Source: Marinibacterium profundimaris
GTDB taxonomy: Bacteria > Pseudomonadota > Alphaproteobacteria > Rhodobacterales > Rhodobacteraceae
Direction of reading: 5' to 3'
NCBI RefSeq assembly: GCF_002210095.1
Contig: NZ_AQQR01000002.1
Coordinates: 372,001 to 436,000, forward strand
DNA length: 64,000 bases
Under the pieces are notes generated by a model, which saw only the letters and a program-made list of their open reading frames with translations, had not been told where the DNA came from and searched no databases. Positions 27,495 through 35,447 of the stretch are shown here, one piece after another. The position numbers and the translations under genes were made by a program. Each line of letters begins with the position of its first letter. Position 1 is the stretch's first letter.

Positions 27495-28820
27495 ATGGCT
27501 GGAGTAAATTTCACAACGACGAACGTCACCATCGAAGGTGAATTTTTCGGTCCGAATTTCGTGAACGGGCTGTCGAAGCAGAGCGGCACTTACGAGATCA
27601 TTTCCAAGAACGAGGCGCGGCTGGTCTTTCCCGGCGGCTTCGTCAACAGCACCACCTATGTCCAGACGCTGCACGGCACCGGCTTCGGCATAGACGAGGA
27701 GACCGGGCGCTATACCGGGCGGGTCAAGAAGTTCGTCGGCTATGAAGAGAGCAAGCCCGAGAACAACTGGACCTTCGGTCAGCTCGACGTGGCGCTGGAC
27801 ACGCTCAACAGCAACGCATCCAACCCGAATGTCGATTTCGACGATCTTCTCGTCATTCCGCTGCAGTACAAATACGTGGGCGGCGACCTGACGGATGTCT
27901 ATATCCTCGGCTCTTTCGACGACATCGCCTATGGCAACGGCGGCGATGACATCCTCGAGGGGCTGACGGGCGACGACACGCTTTACGGCGGATCGGGCAA
28001 CGACACGCTGCGCGGCGACGAGGGCCGCGACGAGATCCACGGTGGGTCGGGCGACGACAAGATCGACGGCGGCACCGCCAGGGACAAGCTTTGGGGCGAC
28101 GGCGGAGACGACACGATCTCGGGCGGGGGCGGGTCGGACCGCATCTTTGGCGGCAACGGCAATGACGAGCTGGACGGCGGCGCGGGCGACGACACGATCC
28201 TGGGCGAGAATGGCGATGACCTGATCATCGGCGGCTCCGGGTCGGACGACCTGCGCGGCGGCGACGGCAACGACGTGATCCGCGGCGGCGCGGGCGACGA
28301 CCGGATCGTGGGCAACGCCGGCGACGACGAGCTGAACGGCGGCAACGGGTCGGACCTGATCTACGGCGGCGGCGGCGACGACATGATCCGCGGCGGCGCC
28401 GGCACCAACATCATGTATGGCGGCGGCGGCAACGACACGATCATGGGCGACGACGGCAGCGACGAGCTGTTCGGCGGCGCGGGCCATGACCGGCTGAGGT
28501 CGGGCGCCAGCCCCGACGTGCTGAACGGCGGCCGGGGCAACGACATCCTGTCGGGCAACAACGGCAGCCCGGGCGGGGATAACACCACCGACACCTTCAT
28601 CTTCGAAGCCGAGTTCGGCCAGGACATCATCACCGATTTCGAAGTGGGCTTTGACGGGATCGTCTTTGCGCTGGGCATCACGAAGGACGACGTGTCCACC
28701 AGCGTTCAGGGCGACGACGTGCTGATTACCGTCGATCTGGGCGACGCGGGCGATCAGACCGTCCTGGTGCGCGACGTGGCCGACGATTTCGTGCCGTCCA
28801 TCGACATCAGCTTCGGCTGA
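27495..28820 (+). CDS. RTX calcium-binding protein, probable type I secretion substrate
   Basis: A 441-residue acidic protein with no Sec signal. Residues 1-145 form a unique region without a recognised fold. About 146-352 is an unbroken run of 23 nonapeptides of GGxGxDxLx type, which fold into a calcium-filled beta-roll outside the cell. The C-terminal 90 residues (DTFIFEAEFGQDIITDF ... SIDISFG) resemble type I secretion tails of roseobacter RTX proteins. No transporter genes (HlyB/HlyD/TolC) are nearby, so it must use a system encoded elsewhere. Function of the N-terminal cargo is unknown. Confidence 0.88.
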   Translation: MAGVNFTTTNVTIEGEFFGPNFVNGLSKQSGTYEIISKNEARLVFPGGFVNSTTYVQTLHGTGFGIDEETGRYTGRVKKFVGYEESKPENNWTFGQLDVALDTLNSNASNPNVDFDDLLVIPLQYKYVGGDLTDVYILGSFDDIAYGNGGDDILEGLTGDDTLYGGSGNDTLRGDEGRDEIHGGSGDDKIDGGTARDKLWGDGGDDTISGGGGSDRIFGGNGNDELDGGAGDDTILGENGDDLIIGGSGSDDLRGGDGNDVIRGGAGDDRIVGNAGDDELNGGNGSDLIYGGGGDDMIRGGAGTNIMYGGGGNDTIMGDDGSDELFGGAGHDRLRSGASPDVLNGGRGNDILSGNNGSPGGDNTTDTFIFEAEFGQDIITDFEVGFDGIVFALGITKDDVSTSVQGDDVLITVDLGDAGDQTVLVRDVADDFVPSIDISFG

Positions 28821-28857
28821 CCCCGGGCGGGCGTCCCGCCGGACGTGTGGAACGCAG

Positions 28858-28886
28858 GGGCCGGGCCGGGAGTGGTCCGGCCCTTT
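28858..28886 (+). terminator. Intrinsic terminator after the RTX gene
   Basis: Arms GGGCCGG and CCGGCCC with a 12-base loop, followed by TTT, 38 bases after the stop codon. Confidence 0.7.
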
Positions 28887-28898
28887 GCATTTTCGGAT

Positions 28899-28958
28899 AT
28901 GGGACAACAGACCGGATCCGGGTAAGTCTCTTGTCCAGCAAGTGAGACAATGTCCCAT
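28899..28958. repeat. Nested inverted repeat downstream of the RTX gene
   Basis: Outer arms ATGGGACA (28899-28906) and TGTCCCAT (28951-28958) enclose a CCGGATCCGG palindrome (28912-28921) and an inner stem built from GTCTC-TTG and CAA-GT-GAGAC (28926-28948). It lies beyond the terminator. The outer arm shares the GGGACA/TGTCCC word with the palindromic repeats at 11043 and 27146. The rest of the gap (28959-29211) shows no gene; its last 50 bases are A+T-rich and probably hold the promoter of the signalling operon. Confidence 0.55.
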
Positions 28959-29211
28959 TTTGCAGAAATCCGGGTGAGTCGCGCGTCAGGTGTGGCGCAG
29001 GGGCCGGAGGCGTGGATGGACCCCTCAGGGTTGTGATAGGCCAAATTCTTCGGCCTTTCGGTTGTTCGAAACAGACAAATTGATCCTCTGGACGAAGATT
29101 TTCCGCCGCCCTGCAAAGGTCAGGTTTTCATGACGATGCGGAGCCTCGCGAATTCGTGTAGAGTGCTCCGACTTTCAGAATACCCAAATTATTTTTTCAC
29201 GGAATTTCGCC

Positions 29212-30189
29212 ATGTATCGGCCCGCTCCGAAACAGGTTCTGTCGCGCCGTGCCGTTCTTGGCGGTGCGATGGCCCTGCCCGTCCTGTCTTCTCCTCTGAT
29301 CGCGCAGACCGGCACCCGCCGTGTCCTGCATGTGGACAGCTATCACCGGGGCAACGAATGGAACGACCGGATCGCCGCCGCTTTCGTTTCGGCGCTGGAG
29401 GCGGAGGGGGTCGAGGTGCGCGTGCTGCACATGGACACCAAGCGGCGCAGTTCCGAGGCCGAGATGACCGGGGCCGCGGCCGAGGCCGCGCGGGTGATCG
29501 CCGACTGGCAGCCCGATGTCGTGACGGTGAGCGACGACAACGCGGTGAAATACCTGCTGATGCCGCATTTCCGCGATGCGGATGTTCCGTTCGTCTTCTG
29601 CGGGCTGAACTGGGATGCCGGGATCTACGGGCTGCCCTATGCCAATGCGACCGGCATGGTCGAGGTATCGCCCATTCCGCAGATCCTGCGGCTGCTGCGC
29701 GCCCATGCGAAGGGCGACCGGATCGGCTATCTGGCCGAGGACACGCCGACCAAGCGCAAGGAGCAGGCGTTTCACGAGAAGCTCTTCGGCGTCGACTATG
29801 CGCGGACCTGGCTGGTGAGCTCCTATGCCGGCTGGGCCGAGGCGTTCGAGGCGGCGCAGGGCGAGGTGGACATGCTGATGCTGCTGGGGGTCGGCGCGCT
29901 GACCGACTGGGACGCGCCGGCGGCGAGGCAGCTGGCGGAGACGCGGACGCGGATCCCCACGGGGACCGATTTCGAATGGCTGATGCCCTATGCGCTGCTG
30001 GGGGTCGGCAAGCTGCCCGAGGAACAGGGCGAGTGGGCCGCGCAGGCGGCGCTGCGGATCCTGGATGGCGTGTCGCCGTCCGAGATCCCGCTGGCGCATA
30101 ACACGAAGGGCCAGCTGCTGTTCAATCCGCGGATCGCCCGGCGGCTGGGGATCGAGGAAGCCCCGGCGCTGGCACGGATGGTCGAGTAG
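29212..30189 (+). CDS. Periplasmic substrate-binding protein (ABC_sub_bind type), probable sensor partner
   Basis: A 325-residue exported protein. The N-terminus carries twin arginines, SRRAVLGGAMALPVLSSP, suggesting Tat or Sec export with cleavage near residue 32. The mature part is a two-lobed binding protein of the ABC_sub_bind kind (VLHVDSYHRGNEWNDRI, PDVVTVSDDNAVKYLL, VPFVFCGLNWDA). No permease or ATPase follows. Instead a transmembrane histidine kinase starts four bases after the stop, so the protein most likely presents a ligand to the kinase. It is the first gene of a four-gene operon. Confidence 0.78.
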   Translation: MYRPAPKQVLSRRAVLGGAMALPVLSSPLIAQTGTRRVLHVDSYHRGNEWNDRIAAAFVSALEAEGVEVRVLHMDTKRRSSEAEMTGAAAEAARVIADWQPDVVTVSDDNAVKYLLMPHFRDADVPFVFCGLNWDAGIYGLPYANATGMVEVSPIPQILRLLRAHAKGDRIGYLAEDTPTKRKEQAFHEKLFGVDYARTWLVSSYAGWAEAFEAAQGEVDMLMLLGVGALTDWDAPAARQLAETRTRIPTGTDFEWLMPYALLGVGKLPEEQGEWAAQAALRILDGVSPSEIPLAHNTKGQLLFNPRIARRLGIEEAPALARMVE

Positions 30190-30193
30190 GGCG

Positions 30194-33094
30194 ATGCCGG
30201 CGGATCTCACGCAACGCAGGGGGCGGCCGCCCTACGAAGGCACGCTGGCGCGGCGGTCGATCACGCGGATCGGCCTGCGGATCGCGCTTGTGGTGCTGGC
30301 GGCGACGGCGATCAGCTACGGCAGCGTGCATTCCGGTCTGGAAAGCCAGGCGATCGAGGGGCTGAAACGCTATGTCGAGGCGCGGCGCGTGCGCGAGACC
30401 GTGCCCTTTGCCGAGGCGGCCGACAGCCTTGCGATCCTGAGCGCCCAGATGGAGCAGCGGATCGCCGGGATCGGGGCCGAGGGGGCCGGGGCCGGGTTCG
30501 GTGCGCTGTTCGGTGCGGCTCCGGACGGGACCCTGAGGGCCAGCGACGGCGCGATCACCGGCTTCGTGGCCAAGACGGCGCGGATGGATGCGCAGAGGCG
30601 CGCGGTGCTGCTGGCCGGGGCCGAGGTGCTGGAGCGGTTCGGCCCGGCGCTGGTCGACCGGTTTCCCAATGCCTACGTGATCCTGCCCGGCAGTGCCGTG
30701 GTCATGTACTGGCCCGACAGGCCCTGGGCCACCGGGAACGCGGACTGGGAGATCCTTGGCAAGGCCGCGCGCGCCGTGGGCGGGGCGCAGGGCGACGGGT
30801 CAGCGACGCGGTGGTCGGGGCTTTACTTCGATTACGGGGCGAACGACTGGCTGATCTCGGCCGCGCAACCGGTGAAGGTGGCGGGCGAGACCGTGGCCTG
30901 GGTCGGCCATGACCTGCTGCTCAGGGATCTGTTCGACCGGGTGCTGGACACGGATTTCGAGGGCGCGACGACGCTGATCATCGATGCCGAGGGCGGGCTG
31001 GTGGCGCATCCGCGCTACATGGAAGCGATCCAGGCGCGCGGCGGTGCGCTGCCGGTGGACGAGACCGGAGAGCCGCACCTGGCCGCGATCCTTCGGGCCG
31101 CGCAGGAGACCGAGCCGGGCGGCATTGCCGAGCTGGACCGTCACCGCGAGGTCCTGGCGGTGACCCGGATCGACGGCCCGGGCTGGTACCTGCTGACGCT
31201 GTTCCCCAAAGGCAGCATCGCGACGCAGGCCAGCGAGGTGGCGATGTTGATCCTTGGCTTCGGCCTGCTGGCGCTGCTGCTGGAGCTGTCGATCCTGGCC
31301 GTGGTGTTCCGCCGCGACGTGGGCCAGCCGCTGGGCGACCTGACGCTGGCGGCCGAAATGGCGCGGCGCGATGCCCCGGCCGAAAGCGACGCGGCGCTGG
31401 GCCGGATCGTGGACCGCGACGACGAGTTCGGCGCGCTGGGCCGGGTCTTTCGCGAGCTGATCCATGAATTGCAGCGGCGGGAAACCTCGCTGAAGGACAG
31501 CAACGCGCAGCTGAGCCAGCTGAACGCGCAGCTGTCGCAGGAGCTGGTGGAACGCGAACGGGCCGAGCGCGAGCTGGAGCGGAACCGCGAGCTGAACGTG
31601 CTGCTGGACAATATCCAGTACGGGGTCCTGTTCCTGGACGGCGATCTGAACATCCGCCTGGCCAACCATGCCTACAAGCGGATCTGGCGCATGCCGGAGG
31701 ATTTCTTTGACCGGCCGCGGACCCTGCGCGAGGATATCGAACACACCCTGGGCAAGGGGCTGTGGAGCGTGCCGGGCGATGACATGGCGGCCTGGATCGA
31801 CCAGCGGCTGGAGGACATCCGCACCAACAGCACCCGGCCCGGCGAGCTGAAGCTGAACACCGGCGAGATCCTGCGCCACGATTGCGTGGCCCTGCCCGAT
31901 GGCGGCCACATGCTGACCTATTACGACGTGACCGAGCTGAAACAGGCGGCCGCGCGGCTGCAGCATCACCTGGACGGGATGGAGGCCTCGCTGGACGGGA
32001 TGGCGCTGCTGGATCCGCAGGGGCGGTATATCTACGTGAACCAGGCGCATGCCGATATCTACGGCTACCCGCGCGAAGAGATGATGGGCCACAGCTGGCG
32101 CGATCTGTATGACGCCGACGAGCTGGGGCGGTTCGAGGAGGATATCTTTCCGATCCTGGGCAGCGTGGGCCGCTGGCGGGGCGAGGCCTGGGGCCTGCGG
32201 CGCAACGGAAAGAGCTTTCCGCAGGAACTGTCGCTGGGCATGACCACCGACGGCGGCATCGTCTGCGTGGTGCGCGACATCACCGAGCGGCGGCAGCGGG
32301 AAATGGCGCTGGATGCTGCGCTGCAAGAGGCGGAGCGGTCGAACACCGCGAAGTCGCGCTTCCTGGCCAGCATGAGCCACGAGCTGCGCACGCCGCTGAA
32401 CGCGATCATCGGCTTCAGCCGGCTGGTGGCGCGGCACACCAAGGGGCAGATCCCCGACCGGCAGCGCGAGAATATCGAGAAGATCCAGATCAGCGGTGAA
32501 CACCTGCTGAAGCTGATCAACGAGGTGCTGGATATCTCGCGCATCGAGGCGGGGCACACGGACGTGGCGGTGGCGCGCTATTCGCCGCAGGGGCTGGTGA
32601 AGGAATGCATGCGCACGATCGAGCCGATCGTGACCCCGGGTGTGCGGCTGGAGGTATGGGCCGGGGATCCGCAGGACGACGGGTCGGGCGATCTGGGGAG
32701 CGACGCGGTGGGCGATGCCGCCAAGGTGCGCCAGATCGTGACCAACCTGCTGGGCAATGCGGCGCGGCACACCGAAACCGGCGCGATCATCGCGCGGGTC
32801 GGCGGCGATGCCCGGACGCTGGTGATCGAGGTCGCGGATACCGGCCCGGGCATTGCGCCCGAGATGCAGGACCGTGTCTTCGAGGAATTCGGCCAGGTCG
32901 ACAACGTGCCGCCCGGCAAGCGCGGCGGCGCCGGGCTGGGGCTGACGATCAGCCAGCGGCTGGCGCGTCTGATGGGCGGCGAGGTGAGCCTGCGCAGCGA
33001 GGTAGGCAAGGGGTCGGTCTTTATCCTGCGGCTGCCGCGCACGCTGGGAACGGGCGGCGCGGGGTCCGAGGAACGGCGGGAGGCGTCGGGATGA
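30194..33094 (+). CDS. Membrane PAS-domain sensor histidine kinase
   Basis: A 966-residue kinase. TM1 is at about 25-44; a periplasmic cache-like sensor follows with WVGHDLLLRDLFDRVL and TLIIDAEGGLVAHPRYM; TM2 is at about 347-372. A HAMP-like/coiled-coil linker leads to PAS 1 near 468-580 (NIQYGVLFLDGDLNIRLAN) and PAS 2 near 590-710 (GRYIYVNQAHADIYGYP). The dimerisation domain has phospho-acceptor His729 in SMSHELRTPLN and the HATPase domain carries DTGPGIAPEMQ and GAGLGLTIS. It has no receiver of its own and overlaps a lone receiver gene by ATGA, which is its likely target. Confidence 0.9.
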   Translation: MPADLTQRRGRPPYEGTLARRSITRIGLRIALVVLAATAISYGSVHSGLESQAIEGLKRYVEARRVRETVPFAEAADSLAILSAQMEQRIAGIGAEGAGAGFGALFGAAPDGTLRASDGAITGFVAKTARMDAQRRAVLLAGAEVLERFGPALVDRFPNAYVILPGSAVVMYWPDRPWATGNADWEILGKAARAVGGAQGDGSATRWSGLYFDYGANDWLISAAQPVKVAGETVAWVGHDLLLRDLFDRVLDTDFEGATTLIIDAEGGLVAHPRYMEAIQARGGALPVDETGEPHLAAILRAAQETEPGGIAELDRHREVLAVTRIDGPGWYLLTLFPKGSIATQASEVAMLILGFGLLALLLELSILAVVFRRDVGQPLGDLTLAAEMARRDAPAESDAALGRIVDRDDEFGALGRVFRELIHELQRRETSLKDSNAQLSQLNAQLSQELVERERAERELERNRELNVLLDNIQYGVLFLDGDLNIRLANHAYKRIWRMPEDFFDRPRTLREDIEHTLGKGLWSVPGDDMAAWIDQRLEDIRTNSTRPGELKLNTGEILRHDCVALPDGGHMLTYYDVTELKQAAARLQHHLDGMEASLDGMALLDPQGRYIYVNQAHADIYGYPREEMMGHSWRDLYDADELGRFEEDIFPILGSVGRWRGEAWGLRRNGKSFPQELSLGMTTDGGIVCVVRDITERRQREMALDAALQEAERSNTAKSRFLASMSHELRTPLNAIIGFSRLVARHTKGQIPDRQRENIEKIQISGEHLLKLINEVLDISRIEAGHTDVAVARYSPQGLVKECMRTIEPIVTPGVRLEVWAGDPQDDGSGDLGSDAVGDAAKVRQIVTNLLGNAARHTETGAIIARVGGDARTLVIEVADTGPGIAPEMQDRVFEEFGQVDNVPPGKRGGAGLGLTISQRLARLMGGEVSLRSEVGKGSVFILRLPRTLGTGGAGSEERREASG

Positions 33095-33534
33095 CATTTC
33101 CGGATCAGAACGGCGCCTCGGCGCTGCGCAACCTGCCCAAGCTGGACGTGCTGCTGGTCGAGGATATCGAGATCAACCGCGACCTGATGGTGCAGATCCT
33201 CGAGGGGCTGTGCCACCTGCGTGTGGCCGTGGATGGCGGCCAGGCGATGGCCGCGATCGACCACCGGCCGCCGGACGTGATCCTGCTGGACCTGTCGCTG
33301 CCGGTGATCGACGGCTGGGAGATCGCGCGGCGGATCGCGCCGGAGCCCTGGCGCGGCGATGTCTGGGTCGTGGCGCTGACCGCCCATGCCATGTCGGGCG
33401 ACAAGGAAAAGGCGCTGCAGGCGGGCTGCGACGATTACATGATGAAACCGGTGGACGACATCGCGCTGCTGCGGCTGCTGGCCGGGGTGGCGATGCAGCG
33501 CAAGGCGCGCGACGACGGCACGGCCGATGCCTGA
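33091..33534 (+). CDS. Single-domain response regulator (receiver only)
   Basis: A 147-residue protein consisting of one receiver domain with short tails. Acidic pocket LLVEDIEINRD, phospho-acceptor Asp67 in VILLDLSLP, switch Thr97 (ALTAHA) and Lys119 (YMMKP) are all present. It has no output domain, so it probably acts as a phosphate shuttle or sink, or by protein contact, between the kinase (4-base overlap upstream) and the receiver-cyclase (8-base overlap downstream). Confidence 0.88.
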   Translation: MTFPDQNGASALRNLPKLDVLLVEDIEINRDLMVQILEGLCHLRVAVDGGQAMAAIDHRPPDVILLDLSLPVIDGWEIARRIAPEPWRGDVWVVALTAHAMSGDKEKALQAGCDDYMMKPVDDIALLRLLAGVAMQRKARDDGTADA

Positions 33535-34573
33535 GGCGGCGGACAGGGCACGGATCCTTGTCGTCGATGACGAGGCCTTCAACCGCGATGTGCTGGTGCA
33601 GGAGATCGAGGACCTGGGCCATGACGTGATCACGGCCGTCGATGGCGTCGAGGCGCTGGAGGTCCTTGCGCGGGACAGCGTGGATCTTGTTCTGCTGGAC
33701 ATCATGATGCCGGGGCTCAGCGGCTACGAGGTGCTGCGCCGGCTTGCCGCCGACGAGGCGCGGCGCGAGATCCCAGTGATCGTGATCTCGGCCCTGCATG
33801 ACATCGAGGCGGTGGCCAAGGGCATAGAGCTGGGCGCGCTGGATTACCTGCCGAAGCCCTTCGAGCCGATGATCCTCGAGGCGCGGATCGAGGCGGCGCT
33901 GGAGCGCGGGCGGTGGAAATCGCAGGAACGGCGGTACCTTGCAGAGATCGAGCGCCAGAGGCAGCGGGCGGACGAACTGCTGTCGGCGCTGCTGCCGCAG
34001 GAGGCGGTGGCCGAGCTGACCGCGACCGGCACCGTGCAGCCGCGGTTCCATGCGCAGGTGGCGGTGATGTTCCTGGATATCGCCGGGTTCACGCCGCTGA
34101 CGCTGGCCACGCCCCTGCCCGAGGTGATGGCCGGGCTGACCCGCTTCGTGGACCTCGCCGAGCGCGTCGTCGAGGATCAGGGGCTGGAGAAGATCAAGAC
34201 GGTGGGCGACGCGGTGATCGTCACCGGCGACCTGCTGCGTCCGCATCCCGATCCGGTGGCCGCCTGTGCCGCCTGCGCCGAGGCGCTGGTCGCCGGCATG
34301 GCCAGGATCCAGCCGGGCTGGCGGCTGCGGGGAGGGGTGTCCTACGGGCCGGTGGTGTCGGGTGTGATCGGGCGGCGGCGGTTCGGCTTTGACGTCTGGG
34401 GCCAGACGGTGAATGCCGCCGCGCGGCTGGCGGCGCTGCCCGGGACGGACCGGCTGTACGTGGATGCGGCGGCCTATCCGCACCTGGGGCGCGAGGCGGT
34501 CAGCATCGGCACGCGACCCCTGAAGGGGCTGGGCGAGGTCGAGGTGCGGCGGCTGGACCTGCGCGGCACCTGA
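33527..34573 (+). CDS. Response regulator with class III adenylate cyclase output domain
   Basis: A 348-residue fusion. A receiver (about 8-125) has Asp58 in LVLLDIMMPG and Lys110 in DYLPKPF. A coiled-coil linker (125-160) joins it to a class III cyclase domain (about 172-345). Catalytic residues are visible: metal-binding Asp184 in FLDIAGFT and Asp228 in KTVGDAV, substrate-specifying Lys224 and Asp289 (FDVWG), and transition-state Asn296 and Arg300 (TVNAAAR). The Lys/Asp pair predicts cAMP rather than cGMP. Phosphorylation of Asp58 should gate cyclase dimerisation. It ends the operon, just before a strong terminator. Confidence 0.9.
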   Translation: MPEAADRARILVVDDEAFNRDVLVQEIEDLGHDVITAVDGVEALEVLARDSVDLVLLDIMMPGLSGYEVLRRLAADEARREIPVIVISALHDIEAVAKGIELGALDYLPKPFEPMILEARIEAALERGRWKSQERRYLAEIERQRQRADELLSALLPQEAVAELTATGTVQPRFHAQVAVMFLDIAGFTPLTLATPLPEVMAGLTRFVDLAERVVEDQGLEKIKTVGDAVIVTGDLLRPHPDPVAACAACAEALVAGMARIQPGWRLRGGVSYGPVVSGVIGRRRFGFDVWGQTVNAAARLAALPGTDRLYVDAAAYPHLGREAVSIGTRPLKGLGEVEVRRLDLRGT

Positions 34574-34587
34574 GCGCACGGAACAAG

Positions 34588-34617
34588 GGAACGGCCGCGT
34601 GGGGGCGCGGCCGTTCC
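34588..34617 (+). terminator. Strong hairpin ending the signalling operon
   Basis: Perfect 12-bp arms GGAACGGCCGCG and CGCGGCCGTTCC with a 6-base loop, 15 bases after the cyclase stop. There is no T-run, but stability is high. Confidence 0.75.
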
Positions 34618-34688
34618 GGTGTCCGGCGTGCCGTTTTGGCACCTGCGGCGGAATGTGTCCCGAGGGGCCCGCCGCGCCGGAGCAGGGA

Positions 34689-35138
34689 TCAGGAAAAGAA
34701 CGCGAAATCGAAGCCGAAGTCGAAGTCGAACCCGGTGAGCGGCTCGTCCAGCACCTCTTCGACCACGTCGACCACCTTGATGTCGAAACCGCCCGCGTCG
34801 TTCTTCAGTGCCACCGCATAGACCTCTTCCAGCCCGGCGGCCTCGAGATCCGCGTCGACCTGCTGGGCATAGGTCCAGGCCTTCAGGTAGCCCAGCAGGC
34901 TGTGGCCCGCATCGCCGGTGTCATAGGAAAAGCTGGCGACGTTGACGGTGGTCGACTCGGCGGCCGGATCCTCGGGCGAGGAGGTGATGGTGGTGAAATC
35001 GAAGCTGTCGATACCGCCGCTGGCCAGCCCGGTGATCATGGTCCCGGCCTCGTCGTTGAGCACGGGAGTGGTGTCGATCGTCTCTTCGGCGGTGGTGGAG
35101 TTGAGGCCGGTGAAGCGTGCGAAGTTGCCAAATGCCAT
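34689..35138 (-). CDS. Small acidic protein of unknown function, possible type I-secreted
   Basis: A 149-residue, very acidic protein not recognised as any family. It begins MAFGNFARFTG, has no signal peptide or membrane span, and ends in an alternating aromatic/acidic tail (FDFDFGFDFAFFS). Tails mixing Asp with hydrophobics at the extreme C-terminus are typical of type I secretion substrates, and an RTX protein lies 6 kb away, but it has no glycine-rich repeats. AGGAAC precedes the ATG at good spacing. It is monocistronic, with an A+T-rich upstream region. Expression seems likely; function is open. Confidence 0.6.
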   Translation of the reverse strand: MAFGNFARFTGLNSTTAEETIDTTPVLNDEAGTMITGLASGGIDSFDFTTITSSPEDPAAESTTVNVASFSYDTGDAGHSLLGYLKAWTYAQQVDADLEAAGLEEVYAVALKNDAGGFDIKVVDVVEEVLDEPLTGFDFDFGFDFAFFS

Positions 35139-35395
35139 GTCTGTGGTTCCTTTGATCTGAAGCCCGGCGCCGCCGGGTGGTCATTGTGGAATAAGCGTCC
35201 CTGCTTTGGCTTTGGCTGGCCGGGTGTCTGCCCCGGCAACCGCTGCCGATGAGGGCGGTATCGCCGGCAGCCGGGGAGTTTCGTCGTCCATATTCGGGCT
35301 TTTTGATGTCCCGGGGCGAAGATTATCTTTGAATTTTAATAGGATGGAACGCGTCTTCGGGCCTGTCCGTCGCAGTCCGGGCGCGCAAGCAAAGA
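35139..35395 (-). promoter_or_regulatory. Upstream region of the small acidic protein gene
   Basis: Contains a hairpin-forming CCCGGCGCCGCCGGG stretch (about 35163-35177) in the leader and an A+T-rich block at 35285-35345, the least GC-rich part of this neighbourhood, where a minus-strand promoter is likely. No second gene is seen. Confidence 0.4.
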
Positions 35396-35420
35396 GGGCC
35401 CGGCCGATGTGGCCGGGCCC
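35396..35420 (-). terminator. Terminator of the orphan binding-protein gene
   Basis: Perfect 10-bp arms GGGCCCGGCC and GGCCGGGCCC with a 5-base loop. Read on the minus strand it is followed by TCTTTGCTTG, 27 bases after the stop of the gene at 35448. Confidence 0.7.
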
Positions 35421-35447
35421 GGGAAGGCAGTCTGTCAGGGCGGCGCG

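Noticed and set aside
27930-28560. Regularly repeated DNA resembling a tandem or CRISPR-like array
   Set aside because: The period is 27 bases and in frame; it encodes RTX nonapeptides, and there are no unique spacers between conserved repeats.
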